Made by a program: the position numbers and the translations under genes. DNA of 64,000 bases from Rhodanobacter sp. Its GTDB lineage: Bacteria > Pseudomonadota > Gammaproteobacteria > Xanthomonadales > Rhodanobacteraceae. Location: the NCBI GenBank assembly GCA_030148505.1, contig JASBTI010000016.1, positions 1 to 64,000 on the forward strand, given 5' to 3'. The notes under the pieces are model-generated. The model was not told the DNA's origin, ran no database searches, and saw only the letters and a program-made list of their open reading frames with translations. Of this stretch, positions 34,646 to 43,965 are shown piece after piece; position 1 is the stretch's first letter, and each line of letters begins with the position of its first letter.

Positions 34646-34715
34646 AGTCGCTGGATGACCGGCTTTCGCCGTTTTGGAGCACTTCCAGCTTTCGCTGGAA
34701 TGACGATGAGGGAGA
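34645..34715. repeat. Dispersed palindromic repeat between hsdM and hsdS
   Basis: The segment holds TTCCAGCTTTCGCTGGAA (34683-34700), an inverted repeat with TTTC at the turn, followed by TGACGATGAG, and an upstream partner CCGGCTTTCGCCG. One frame reads 'LPAFAGMTM', the translation often produced by a common REP-like repeat of Xanthomonadaceae genomes. It lies in the gap between hsdM and hsdS and touches the hsdS start, so it may have altered the 5' end of hsdS. Only one copy was noticed in this window. Confidence 0.55.
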
Positions 34716-34754
34716 CCGTGGTGCGGCGGCTTTCGGGATGGCTTGTCCGCGCAC

Positions 34755-36596
34755 TCATTCCGCCAACTCCCCCAGCATCGCCATGATCCGCGCCGACACG
34801 CCTTTCAGCTCCTCGTCGATGGTGTGCAGATCGCGCGGCGGCTCGAATACGTAGAAGTGGCGGTTGAAGGGAATCTCGTAGCCGACCTTGCTCTTGGCCT
34901 CGTCGATCCAGGCATCGGGCGCGTGTGGCAGCACTTCGCGTTTGAAGTAGGCCTTGATGTCCTCGCCCAAGGGCACGTTCTCGGTGTCGCGCAGTGAGCT
35001 GTCCGGCTGCGGCTTGCCCTTGAGCTTGCCCTTCTGGCCAAGCACCACCTTGCCGGCCTCGTCGCGCAGCGGGCGCTCGACGGTGAGGGTGGTGTAGCCG
35101 AAGTCCTGGTTCTTGAAGATGCGTGCGATGGGCGCGACCTTCACCTTGCCGCCGGTGGGCGGCTCGGGGGCGAATTCGGCGGCGGCGATCACCTGGCGGG
35201 CGACTTCCTTGCCGTCGGCGTCGAACACGGTGGCCAGCTCGGCTTCGGCGAACTCGCCAAACAGTTGGGTGACGGTGGCGATGTGCTCGTCGCTCATCTC
35301 CTTGCGCTTGGAGCCGAGGCTCTTGCGCATCTTTTGCCAGAAGCTGCCGGCGTCGATCAGCTGCACGGTGCCCTTGCGGTCGTCGGGCTTCTTGTTGGAG
35401 ATGATCCACACGTAGGTGGCGATGCCGGTGTTGTAGAACATGTCGGTGGGCAGACCGATGATGGCCTCCACCAGGTCGTTCTCCAGCACGTAGCGGCGGA
35501 TCTCGCTTTCGCCACTACCCGCCCCGCCGGTGAACAGCGGCGAGCCGTTGAGCACGATGCCGAAGCGGCTGCCGCCTTCCACCGCGGGACGCATCTTGGC
35601 CAGCAGGTGCATCAGGAACAGCATGGAGCCGTCGGACACGCGCGGCAGGCCGGGGCCGAAGCGGCCATCGAAGCCTTTCTCCTCGTGCTCCCGGCGCACC
35701 ACCTTCTCGACCTTCTTCCACTCCACCCCGAACGGCGGATTGGACAGCATGTAATCGAACTTGCGGCCGCTGTGGCCGTCTTCGCTGAGGGTGTTGCCGG
35801 CGACCATGTTGCCCACGTCCTGGCCGCGGATCAGCATGTCGGCCTTGCAGATGGCGTAGGACTCGTCGTTCAACTCCTGCCCATACAGGGTGAGCCGCGC
35901 GTCGGGGTTGTGCTGCAGCAGGTGCTCAGCCGCGACCGAGAGCATGCCGCCGGTACCGGCGGTCGGATCGTAGATGGTGCGCACCACGGAGTTGCCGGGC
36001 GCCAGCACGTCGTCGTCCTCGATGAAGATGAGGTTGACCATCAACCGGATCACTTCGCGCGGAGTGAAGTGCTCACCAGCAGTTTCGTTGGAGATTTCCG
36101 CGAACTTGCGGATCAGCTCCTCGAACACCAGACCCATCTGCGCGTTGTCCACCGCATCGGGGTGCAGGTCGATGTTGGCGAACTTCTCGGTGACCAGGTA
36201 CAGCAGGCCGGCCTTGGCCAGCCGCTCGACCTGGGTATAGAAATCGAAGCGCTCGAAGATGTCACGTGCTTCCGGCGAGAAAGCCTGCACATAGGCGTAG
36301 AGGTTCTGGCGGATATGGTCCTGGTCGCCCAGCAGCGTGGGCAGGTCCAGCGGCGAGGCGTTGAAGAACGACTTGTTGCCCGCCTTGCGCAGCAGGAACG
36401 GCTCGGGATTGATTCCGGCCTTCTCCTTGGCGTCCTTTTCCTTCAACACCGCCTGCTTGGTCGGCTCCAGTACACAGTCCAGACGGCGCAGCACGGTGAA
36501 CGGCAGGATCACCCGGCCGTATTCGGACTGCTTGTAGTCACCGCGCAGCAGGTCGGCGACGGACCAGATCAAGGCGGAAAGCGATGTTTGGTTCAT
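34755..36596 (-). CDS. hsdM: Type I DNA methyltransferase, M subunit
   Basis: About 613 residues. It is a SAM-dependent adenine N6-methyltransferase. The N-terminal helical domain begins [51 protein letters not shown] leads into the SAM site [10 protein letters not shown] (210-219), and the catalytic motif is LSNPPFG (NPPF, 286-289). The C-terminal section carries the HsdS-binding helices. ATG 36596 starts the conserved part. It is the first gene of the minus-strand restriction operon, and a bidirectional terminator lies about 215 bases upstream. Confidence 0.95.
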   Translation of the reverse strand: MNQTSLSALIWSVADLLRGDYKQSEYGRVILPFTVLRRLDCVLEPTKQAVLKEKDAKEKAGINPEPFLLRKAGNKSFFNASPLDLPTLLGDQDHIRQNLYAYVQAFSPEARDIFERFDFYTQVERLAKAGLLYLVTEKFANIDLHPDAVDNAQMGLVFEELIRKFAEISNETAGEHFTPREVIRLMVNLIFIEDDDVLAPGNSVVRTIYDPTAGTGGMLSVAAEHLLQHNPDARLTLYGQELNDESYAICKADMLIRGQDVGNMVAGNTLSEDGHSGRKFDYMLSNPPFGVEWKKVEKVVRREHEEKGFDGRFGPGLPRVSDGSMLFLMHLLAKMRPAVEGGSRFGIVLNGSPLFTGGAGSGESEIRRYVLENDLVEAIIGLPTDMFYNTGIATYVWIISNKKPDDRKGTVQLIDAGSFWQKMRKSLGSKRKEMSDEHIATVTQLFGEFAEAELATVFDADGKEVARQVIAAAEFAPEPPTGGKVKVAPIARIFKNQDFGYTTLTVERPLRDEAGKVVLGQKGKLKGKPQPDSSLRDTENVPLGEDIKAYFKREVLPHAPDAWIDEAKSKVGYEIPFNRHFYVFEPPRDLHTIDEELKGVSARIMAMLGELAE

Positions 36597-36810
36597 GGGG
36601 TGCGGACTTGTTCCTTGGCGATCGGCCGAGGCCGGGGACACGCCTTGTCGAGCGCGAAGCGCGCTTCGCAGTGGGCTTTGGTGTGCAAGGGTGAATGTGC
36701 CCACCCGGATCACGGGAACCGTACGTCAGACGGTGTCCGGCGGCAATGTCTGCGACCCGTTTGACAAGCGAGACCCGCGCCGCCGCGACCTGCCGGCTTA
36801 TCCGGCACAA

Positions 36811-36840
36811 AAAAGCCCGCTTCGATGCGCGGGCTTTTTG
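36811..36840. terminator. Bidirectional intrinsic terminator
   Basis: AAAAAAGCCCGC, an 8-base loop, then GCGGGCTTTTTG form a strong stem with A and T tracts on both sides. It resembles the hairpin at 48894-48920, about 45 bases below the intact tRNA-Met, and lies about 40 bases from the degenerate tRNA end at 36880. It may be the original terminator of that tRNA before the island inserted. Confidence 0.75.
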
Positions 36841-36879
36841 GTTTCTGCAGCCTTGCCGGGAGGGCTCGAAACGGGTGTC

Positions 36880-36903
36880 TGGTGGTATGGGTGCATCCGA
36901 ATA
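36880..36903. mobile_element. Putative left attachment site (degenerate tRNA-Met 3' end)
   Basis: TGGTGGTATGGGTGCATCCGA resembles the end of the tRNA gene at 48964 (TGGTGGCTATGGGTGGACTC) with one missing base and a few substitutions. Both copies are preceded by GAAACxGG. The paired TACCCCC motifs begin 52 bases further in. The match is imperfect, so the exact crossover point is uncertain. Confidence 0.45.
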
Positions 36904-36955
36904 TATGTCTCAAAGCCTTATGGGACCTAGCTTTCGTTGGAGACAAGCCGATAAC

Positions 36956-36974
36956 TACCCCCATAAATACCCCC
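36956..36974 (+). mobile_element. Paired TACCCCC motifs, likely integrase arm site, left end
   Basis: Two TACCCCC copies start 12 bases apart (36956 and 36968). The same pair with the same spacing and orientation occurs at 48831 and 48843, next to the integrase. This is what arm-type binding sites on both sides of an attachment core would look like. Confidence 0.55.
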
Positions 36975-37245
36975 TAAAGATGTCCGCTGCTTTGCGTCCA
37001 CAAATCATCGTTCCCTCTACCCCTGCCGCACCGCGCGACCGCGTAGCCAGGCGCTTTATGCAGCACCTCTCGGAATACCCATTGAGCAACAAGCTTCAGC
37101 ACCGCAGGCACTAGGTCTACCCGCCAAAATGGTGGAAGCTTTCCCTTCCACTCCTTCTTCCGAGCGACACAGGCATCACCCAGCCGGAAGCAATGCAGTG
37201 TTGTAAATACGCTATAAGCGTTGACATTTGCATAAATAACGCAAC

Positions 37246-37872
37246 ATGCTGCCACCCATGATCACGCCCCACCTCACCCACGAGCAACGAATACTGGCGC
37301 TGGCGCGAAAGCGGCCCCTGCTGCGCGCGCGGGATCTGGCAGAGCGTGGGCTACCGACGATGACACTGACCCGGCTGGTGACGGCGGGCCAGCTGCAAAG
37401 GGTGGCGCGGGGGGTGTACAGCCTGCCACAGAGCTCAATCAGCGCGCACCGTTCGCTGGCGGAGGTCGCCATTCGCGTACCGCGAGGGGTGGTGTGCCTG
37501 CTGTCGGCGCTGCGATTCCATGAGATAGGCACACAGGCGCCGTTCGAGGTGTGGCTGGCGATTCCTCAGACCATGCCGGCGCCGCAGCTGGCGCAACCGG
37601 CACTGCGGGTCGTTCGCATGTCCGGCGCCGCACTGAGCGAGGGCATCGAGACAGTCGAGGTGGACGGCGTCAGCGTGCCCGTGTTCAGCCCGGCCAAGAC
37701 GGTGGCGGACTGCTTCAAGTACCGCAACAAGATCGGTCTGGACGTAGCGCTTGAAGCACTGAGCGACGCTTGGCGCAAGCGCCGGGTGACCATGGACGAA
37801 CTATGGCACTACGCCACGATCGACCGCGTGCACAACGTGATGCGACCGTACGTGGAGGCGCTGGGTGCCTGA
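37246..37872 (+). CDS. abiEi: AbiEi-family antitoxin
   Basis: 208 residues. The N-terminal winged helix LTHEQRILALARKRPLLRARDLAERGLPTMTLTRLVTAGQLQRVARGVYSLP is typical of type IV antitoxins of the AbiE system. It is followed by VCLLSALRFHEIGTQ and the C-terminal FSPAKTVADCFKYRNKIGLDVALEAL. It should repress its own promoter and offset the toxin. The toxin frame opens with a GTG directly after the stop. ATG 37246 or 37258 could start it; no strong ribosome site is seen at either. It is the first gene inside the left end of the island. Confidence 0.9.
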   Translation: MLPPMITPHLTHEQRILALARKRPLLRARDLAERGLPTMTLTRLVTAGQLQRVARGVYSLPQSSISAHRSLAEVAIRVPRGVVCLLSALRFHEIGTQAPFEVWLAIPQTMPAPQLAQPALRVVRMSGAALSEGIETVEVDGVSVPVFSPAKTVADCFKYRNKIGLDVALEALSDAWRKRRVTMDELWHYATIDRVHNVMRPYVEALGA

Positions 37873-37896
37873 GTGTGGCGACATGTGGTGGCGCAC

Positions 37897-38760
37897 ATGA
37901 GCCGCAATGTGGCGGCATCGGTACGCGCACGACTGAAAAACCGGGCCGACGCCATGCACGAGGACTACAACCTGCTTCTGACGCGGTATGGGCTGGAGCG
38001 CCTGCTGTACCGCTTGTCGGTGTCGCCACATGCGACGAACTTTCTGCTCAAAGGGGCGTTGCTGTTCCTGTTGTGGCACGACCTACCACATCGGCCAACT
38101 CGCGATGCCGACCTGCTCGGTTTTGGGGATGCCGATGTCGATTCGGTCGTGGCCGTGTTCCGCGAGGTCTGTGCGGTAACCTGCGACGATGGCATGCACT
38201 TCGATACCGGATCCGTCCGCGGCGAGGTAATCCGCAAGCAGGCCGGATACGGTGGCGTGCGGATTGAGATCCAGGCCGCGCTGGACGGTGCACAGCTGGC
38301 CTTGCAGGTCGACGTGGGCTTTGGCGACGTGGTGACACCAGCCGCGCTGGACGTGACCTATCCGGTGCTTTTGGACGACCTGCCAGCACCACAGCTGCGC
38401 GCTTATCCGAAATACACGGTATGCGCAGAAAAGCTGCAGGCGCTGTGTCTGCTCGGCATGGCCAATACTCGTCTGAAGGACTACTTCGATTTGTGGCTTC
38501 TACTGCGTGAAGACTCCCTCGACGCATCGCAGCTGGCACGTGCAATTGCCGCCACGTTCGCGCGCCGCAGCACGGCCTTGCCGACTGGCTGGCCGATCGG
38601 TTTGACCGATCCATTTGCTGACGATGCCGCCAAGCAACGGCAATGGCAGGCATTTCTTCGCAAGAACAGGCTTGACGCACCCAACTTGCCAGACGTGGTC
38701 AAGCAACTACGGAATGCGTTGGCGCAACCGCTCGATATGGCAAGGACACCGGTGGCGTGA
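37897..38760 (+). CDS. abiEii: AbiEii-family nucleotidyltransferase toxin
   Basis: About 287 residues. MSRNVAASVRARLKNRAD is the usual opening, then YNLLLTRYGLERLLYRLSVSPHATNFLLKGALLFLLW and PTRDADLLG, the GS/DxD-like nucleotidyltransferase site. AYPKYTVCAEKLQALCLLGMANTRLKDYFDLWLLL holds the second conserved lysine and aspartate block. AbiEii toxins block growth, with reported action through nucleotide binding or tRNA modification, and can abort phage infection. A GTG at 37873 directly after the antitoxin stop is an alternative start. The gene is convergent with the type III restriction genes, with a small GC hairpin (38867-38887) between. Confidence 0.92.
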   Translation: MSRNVAASVRARLKNRADAMHEDYNLLLTRYGLERLLYRLSVSPHATNFLLKGALLFLLWHDLPHRPTRDADLLGFGDADVDSVVAVFREVCAVTCDDGMHFDTGSVRGEVIRKQAGYGGVRIEIQAALDGAQLALQVDVGFGDVVTPAALDVTYPVLLDDLPAPQLRAYPKYTVCAEKLQALCLLGMANTRLKDYFDLWLLLREDSLDASQLARAIAATFARRSTALPTGWPIGLTDPFADDAAKQRQWQAFLRKNRLDAPNLPDVVKQLRNALAQPLDMARTPVA

Positions 38761-38938
38761 GCCATCTCCAATTTTCCAGCCAGGAGCAGACGCGGGCCAC
38801 CTCAGCCCCCTCTCACTACCCTCGTCGTCGCCGATTTCCAAGGATTACCGCAAGTCGCGTAAATGCCGCTGGCGCCACAAGCCAGCGCACCGCAAGTGTC
38901 TTCAGCGCTGGGCCATAGAAGCGGCAGGCAAAAGATTG

Positions 38939-41635
38939 TTAGTTCTCGCTTGAATCCGCCATCCACGCCCACGCAGGCGCCAAATCGTCCCAGTCCAAAC
39001 TGACGCCGAGGCTGCCATCGTCGTTGACTACTCGCAGCTTGTCCTCGTCCTTGGTGACGAACATCACTTTGCCGTAGATTTTGGGCACTCGGCGTGACTT
39101 GCGTGAGGCGTCCTTGGTGCTTTCCTTCGTTTCGATCAGACGCGTCTGCAACGGCTTGCCGGCGGCAGCAGGGTAGTCCAGACAAACCACAAAGTCCGGA
39201 TAGAAGTAGTTCGTGTTCTCGCTGCGTACCAACCTGACCGACCAAGGTTTGCGATCGGGGTTGCGATGCCACCAGACCACCGCATCGTCCCGATCCAGGG
39301 CTTCGGCAAAATCACGTTCCTCTTGATTCATGACGCTGGCGCCGTCGTAAGCAGCCGTAGTCAGACGGCCCTTGCCATGGGGCAAGAACGGTGCCGCCAG
39401 GCTGGTCAGCGCGTCAATAGCCAGTTCAGCCCTCTCGGCCTCCAGCTTGTCCTTGTCCGGCGGCAGCACGCCGTAAAGATTGCGGCGCGAAGGCCTCAGT
39501 GCATGTTCCAACGGATAAAGCATCGCCTCGGGTAAGGGTGTTGCATCGTTGACAGTGGCGAACCGGGAAATGGTTTCCAGCATCAGCTCGGCCAGCGGTT
39601 GTGCCTGCTTGCGGATGACCCAGCACGCCGCGTCGCGCGCTAACCGGTTCAGTTGCTTGTCATCGTTTTCAGTCTCGCCGAGCTCCGCCGGTGGCACTGC
39701 GACACGGGAGCGCAGTCGCTCGGCGAGCGTTCCCACAATGATACGGACATCCTGATCTTCCACCTGCGCTATGCGGCGCAGACAAATCTCGGCTTCGCGT
39801 AGCAAGGCGCTGCGGTCAGTGACGATAACCACGTCTTCTTCATGGCGCTCGCCGCTGGTCAATTCGGTGTGTACCTCCTTCTCATGCAAGAGGTTGTAGA
39901 CGGCGCGAACGGCGCCGGCAATCAAGGCTTCGTCCAGCCCAAGCTCTGATGCCGCCTGATGCGATACCCGTGACATATCTGCCAAGATTGGACGAGTCTC
40001 CTGCTTGAGCGATACAGGCGTCGAGCGCAACGCCACGTTGCGCCGATAAGCCTTCAACCCTTGATCGCTCAACTGTTGCAGTAGCGCCACCTCATCCTCG
40101 GGCAGTCCGACCGTCTTCTTACCCGCAGCACCGCTTGCATCCGTGACCGGATCCCACGTCATCAAGGTCGTACCGGTATCCGCGTCGTTGGCGCCACCGG
40201 CATCAGCTCCGAAAAGGCTGCTCTGCCGGCCCGGTCGAACGGGGTCAGCCAGATTTGCGGCAGAATTGACCAAGCCAGGCTCAGGCGGTGGCAGACCGTA
40301 GCTCACCGGCATCTGGGGCGTCACGCAGTTGCTGTAGACGATGGCGCCGGAAGAGGTTCTCCGGGTGACCATGCGCTCGGTCTGACCTTCCAGCTGGCTC
40401 TTTACCGCGCCGCTGGCATTGACTGCGGACTGAAATCCTTGCTGCGCCTCGGCATCTGCCAAGTAAACAAAGGCCGTATCCAATTCGGCAGGTATCGGCG
40501 TCGGCGTCGGAAACGCCTGGCGCACGGCCGGCGCTACCCGCATCACGCGACCGATGAACTGCATCGCAAAATCGGCATCGTTGACCAGCTTGGTTGAAGC
40601 CAGCACAAACGCGCGCGGCGCGTCGAAGCCGGTGCCGGCCGACTGCTTGAAAATCAGAACCTCCTTGGTGTGGTCATGCGCAATCGCCGCCATCAGCACC
40701 GGGTCGGGGGCGTCGGCAGAGTGTTTGCCGATCACCGCGGGCGGCACCTTGCACAAGCGAACCAACTCGCGCTCGGCCTCCTCCACGGTCTTGTCGCCGT
40801 TGGCCACCTGCACCAGCAGCAGCGGCGTCAGGGCGATACCCGCATCCTGCAAGCGCTGCTTCAGCCACAAGTGGCGCAACCAAGCCTGCCGCAGCACGGT
40901 CCGCTTGAGGTCGGCGATAGTCGAAACGCTGTGGCGCAGGTCATACACCACCGCTTCGATATAGCGTTTGTTGAGTCGCGCCTCCACCACCTCGGCACGA
41001 CTGACCACAAATGCTTCGCGGTCTCCCTTCTCGATCTTGACCAGAAACTCGTCGAGCCGCGCGTCCTTCGGCGTGGCAGACGCCATGATCACGAAGTGCG
41101 GCTCCAGCCAGTGCGCGAACTGGCCGAACTCGGTGCCCTTGTCCAGGCCGATATGCGCCTCGTCCACGACCAATCCGATGCGCAGGCCCCGTGCCTTGGC
41201 CAAGGCGACAAACTCGTCCAGGGTCTTGCGCTCGTCATCCCCGTCGCCCGCATACCCCGCCTTGCGATCCTTGGCGCGCGCTACCGCCTGCGCCGTGGAC
41301 AGCAGCACCATGTTGGCGACCGGCTCCTGGTTCCTTCCCCGCGCCAGCATCACCGGCGTCATCGCGGGTGCATTGGACAGCAAGGCATTTTCAGTTTGCT
41401 GTACCAGATTGACGAACGGCACAAACCAGAGCCACAGCGTAGGCGCATTCGCCGATACCTTGTCCAGCACACCTGCCAGCATGAAGGTCTTGCCCGATCC
41501 CGTCGGCGCGCGCAACAGGCACGGCGGCGAAGGCTGGCGCAGCAGCGCCGCGGCCATGTTATCCATGATCCGGCGCTGGAAATCAGCCGGTATCAACGCA
41601 TCCGATTGGGCGACGGTTACATCCAGCGCACTCAT
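38939..41635 (-). CDS. res: Type III restriction enzyme, Res-type helicase-nuclease
   Basis: 898 residues of superfamily 2 helicase. Motor motifs: LRAPTGSGKT (43-50), LGLVVDEAHIGLD-like DEAH box, VIMASATPKD, and later VLIFKQSAGTGFDAPRAFVLAS and MQFIGRVMRVAP. The C-terminal nuclease motif appears as FYPDFVVCLDYPAAAGKPLQTRLIETKES (PD...E-x-K). Its ATG overlaps the mod stop by four bases, so the two are coupled. It should cut DNA between unmodified head-to-head sites, working with Mod. The gene is somewhat less GC-rich than the flanking chromosome. Confidence 0.9.
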   Translation of the reverse strand: MSALDVTVAQSDALIPADFQRRIMDNMAAALLRQPSPPCLLRAPTGSGKTFMLAGVLDKVSANAPTLWLWFVPFVNLVQQTENALLSNAPAMTPVMLARGRNQEPVANMVLLSTAQAVARAKDRKAGYAGDGDDERKTLDEFVALAKARGLRIGLVVDEAHIGLDKGTEFGQFAHWLEPHFVIMASATPKDARLDEFLVKIEKGDREAFVVSRAEVVEARLNKRYIEAVVYDLRHSVSTIADLKRTVLRQAWLRHLWLKQRLQDAGIALTPLLLVQVANGDKTVEEAERELVRLCKVPPAVIGKHSADAPDPVLMAAIAHDHTKEVLIFKQSAGTGFDAPRAFVLASTKLVNDADFAMQFIGRVMRVAPAVRQAFPTPTPIPAELDTAFVYLADAEAQQGFQSAVNASGAVKSQLEGQTERMVTRRTSSGAIVYSNCVTPQMPVSYGLPPPEPGLVNSAANLADPVRPGRQSSLFGADAGGANDADTGTTLMTWDPVTDASGAAGKKTVGLPEDEVALLQQLSDQGLKAYRRNVALRSTPVSLKQETRPILADMSRVSHQAASELGLDEALIAGAVRAVYNLLHEKEVHTELTSGERHEEDVVIVTDRSALLREAEICLRRIAQVEDQDVRIIVGTLAERLRSRVAVPPAELGETENDDKQLNRLARDAACWVIRKQAQPLAELMLETISRFATVNDATPLPEAMLYPLEHALRPSRRNLYGVLPPDKDKLEAERAELAIDALTSLAAPFLPHGKGRLTTAAYDGASVMNQEERDFAEALDRDDAVVWWHRNPDRKPWSVRLVRSENTNYFYPDFVVCLDYPAAAGKPLQTRLIETKESTKDASRKSRRVPKIYGKVMFVTKDEDKLRVVNDDGSLGVSLDWDDLAPAWAWMADSSEN

Positions 41636-43563
41636 GCCGCGCCCCCAGCCTGACCCTGACGAAGTACCTCATAAAGGCCGTAGCATGCCGCGTCGATGCC
41701 CCGCGCTGCCAGCACCTCGGCCAGTGACTGCGGTCGCTCACTGTAAATGGCGATGCGTGCCACGCCGTGCGCCGTCGCCCAACCTGCCAAGGTTTCGATG
41801 CTCGTTCCGTCCACTTGCGTGCATAGCAAGATGTCGCAGTCATCTGAGCGGGCAATACGCTGCACCGACGCGTCGGTGAATTCCTGCGCCGTATGTGTCA
41901 GCCGCAGGTTCAGCAGTTGAAACGCCTGCGCGGACGTCGCCTCAAAAGGCAGATCCGCTGGCACCACTCGCGCTAGCTCTAGATAAGCAAACTCACCACC
42001 CTGCGCTACCGTGAAGCCCGATTTGCCTGCGTAACCGGCGCTGACCCGACGCATACGCTCGGCGCAGACGTCACGGCAGAGGTTCTTGTCCGGTTCCTTG
42101 GCCGTCGCCTCAGTGCTGGAACACAAGATGTAGCGGCGCTGGCCGCTATCTTCGGCGTTGAGTTCCAAGACTGCCTGACCAGTGGTGCCAGAGCCGGCGA
42201 AGAAGTCGAGGATGATGTCGCTGGACTGCGAAGCCTGCGAAAGGAGCCCTCGCAGCAAGCTTGCCGGCTTGGGGAAAGGAAACGCGTTGAAACCAAGAAT
42301 TTCGTTCGCGGAATGTTCGCCAGTTCCGCTGCGCTGCGCTGTCATACCAACGGTAAACTCGTCGAGAGTTTCCTCCTCGACAGCTCCACGCACCCAACTT
42401 GACACCGGACGAACTTCACTCTGCAGGTCAGCAAGATGTCGTTTGAACCAAGGACGGCCAAAGCCGACCGGCTTGCCAACCCAAAAATCTAGGTCGGGAA
42501 GCTCCTCCGTGATCAATGGGGTTTTGCTTTTCGGTCGCACAGGAACGTCACCAATGCGAATGGCAGCAAGTAGCGCATTCTTCGTATCCCACACCTCGAC
42601 CCGCTCAGACGCAGTGTCCGGAAAAATGACTTTCCCTTCCCGGATGTATTGCTCCATTGTTTTTGCGCGCAGCGTGGCCGGATCGTCCACATTGGCCTCG
42701 CTTGCGAAGGCCCAAACTCGACTTGGGTTGCACGGATACCACACCCCCGTATCGGGATTTTTGATGGGGTAATAGCCGTTTGATCTTTCCAAAAACGTCT
42801 TAGCTTGCGACAAATCCCCCGTCTTCCATCGCCCTCTCGGGTCGTTGTCGGTATTTTTGTATTGAGAGAAGTCTTTGATGTCGCCGTTGAAGGCGAACCC
42901 GGAGTTGCCATATACCAATACATGCTCATGGTCGACGGACAAGCGTCCACCGGTCTGATCATTTGAGCCAGAGCGCGTCTTCCACACAAAACTTCCCTGC
43001 CTCCGGCCGGGAAACACCTCGTCCATCAGTAGCTCCAGTCTGGCGCGGTTCTCGTCGTTGATCGACACCAAAATCACACCGTCTGGCGCCAGCAGGTCAC
43101 GGGCCAGCATCAGCCGTCGATACAGAAATTCCAGCCATTGCGAGTGGCGCCAGCGATCGTTTTTGCCCACGAACCGGTCGTTGTAGACCCAGTCCTTGTT
43201 GCCGGTGTTGTAGGGCGGGTCGATGTAGATGACGCGGATGCGACCGGCATGGGTGGACTTGAGCAGGCGCAGAGCATCGTAGTTGTCGCCCTCGATGATC
43301 AGATTGCGGTGCGGCGTTCCACCCGCCATGTCCTCTGGGCGATGGCTCAACTCGGCATTCAGCTGCGGCAACACCACATCGGCGTTGAGCGCCGCGTCGC
43401 GTGCGATTGCATCGCTCTCCCAATATAGCCCCAGTTTCCGCTTGGTCAGGTGCTCGACCAACAGGCGGCGCAGCTCCGGCGCCCCCAGGTCGTTCAGGCG
43501 GGCAAGTAGATTTGTGGTCGACGTCGTTGTCATGGCTGGCCGTACAGTTGCTGAGTTGGTCAT
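41632..43563 (-). CDS. mod: Type III DNA methyltransferase, Mod
   Basis: About 643 residues. Beta-class adenine methyltransferase layout: catalytic motif IDPPYNTGNKD (DPPY, 115-118) precedes the SAM-binding motif IILDFFAGSGTTGQAVLEL. The long variable stretch between them is the target-recognition domain. The N-terminal LLARLNDLGAPELRRLLVEHLTKRKLGLYWE is usual for Mod subunits in which the enzyme dimerises. Start choice is open between ATG 43563 and 43533; neither has a strong ribosome site. It sits upstream of and overlaps res. The recognition sequence cannot be read from the protein. Confidence 0.92.
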   Translation of the reverse strand: MTNSATVRPAMTTTSTTNLLARLNDLGAPELRRLLVEHLTKRKLGLYWESDAIARDAALNADVVLPQLNAELSHRPEDMAGGTPHRNLIIEGDNYDALRLLKSTHAGRIRVIYIDPPYNTGNKDWVYNDRFVGKNDRWRHSQWLEFLYRRLMLARDLLAPDGVILVSINDENRARLELLMDEVFPGRRQGSFVWKTRSGSNDQTGGRLSVDHEHVLVYGNSGFAFNGDIKDFSQYKNTDNDPRGRWKTGDLSQAKTFLERSNGYYPIKNPDTGVWYPCNPSRVWAFASEANVDDPATLRAKTMEQYIREGKVIFPDTASERVEVWDTKNALLAAIRIGDVPVRPKSKTPLITEELPDLDFWVGKPVGFGRPWFKRHLADLQSEVRPVSSWVRGAVEEETLDEFTVGMTAQRSGTGEHSANEILGFNAFPFPKPASLLRGLLSQASQSSDIILDFFAGSGTTGQAVLELNAEDSGQRRYILCSSTEATAKEPDKNLCRDVCAERMRRVSAGYAGKSGFTVAQGGEFAYLELARVVPADLPFEATSAQAFQLLNLRLTHTAQEFTDASVQRIARSDDCDILLCTQVDGTSIETLAGWATAHGVARIAIYSERPQSLAEVLAARGIDAACYGLYEVLRQGQAGGAA

Positions 43564-43965
43564 GGGAACACGCTGACAACCGCGGCGACACCCTGGTTGA
43601 CTATCACAGTCTAAAGGTTGTCGGCGTCGACGATAGCCGCTCATGGTTGAGCAGCCCCGCTGCTGGCTCTTGCGGCAGCCACCTCCTGGAGCAGCTGCGC
43701 ACGACAGAATTGAAGTTCGACGCCGCTCGCGCTACTTTTGGCGCGCGTCCCGCAGAGCGGATTGAAGTCGGGTCGATGCCATCGGCATCGGCTGTCGCGG
43801 CAACCCATTGAGCTGCGGGACGCTCTTTCCGCGGCGGGCTTCGCTGCCCTTGAGCCCACACTGTTGCCGAACTTCCCCGGGCAATCTGTGTCCGGATCGT
43901 TCGTCGGCTGTGTGGTTTTGTTTTGATAGCCCGGGTGGGCCGACACTATGTTCGACGACTGCCTG
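43564..43965. other. Intergenic region between mod and the second recombinase
   Basis: About 400 bases. Open frames here run through low-complexity Arg/Ser-rich translations with no recognisable motif. The stretch probably contains the mod promoter and the 3' end of the recombinase transcript. I see no strong hairpin or repeat. Confidence 0.45.

Larger units (their letters stand above)
36597..37245. other. Junction between restriction locus and island
   Basis: About 650 bases without a credible gene. It includes the upstream region of hsdM, a hairpin terminator (36811-36840), a degenerate copy of the tRNA-Met 3' end (about 36880-36903), and paired TACCCCC motifs (36956-36974). AT-rich DNA before the AbiEi start at 37246 contains TTGACA at 37221, though without a well-placed -10 element. 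GC content falls sharply after about 36900. Confidence 0.6.

Noticed and set aside
27000-36880. The type I restriction block as a second tandem tRNA-Met island
   Set aside because: The terminator and tRNA-like end at its right border fit this idea, but no further tRNA-end copy, arm motif or integrase was found at its left side near 25.7-27.3 kb.
38867-38887. GC hairpin between abiEii and res as an intrinsic terminator
   Set aside because: The stem CGCTGGC/GCCAGCG is only seven pairs, with no T tract; kept only as a remark.
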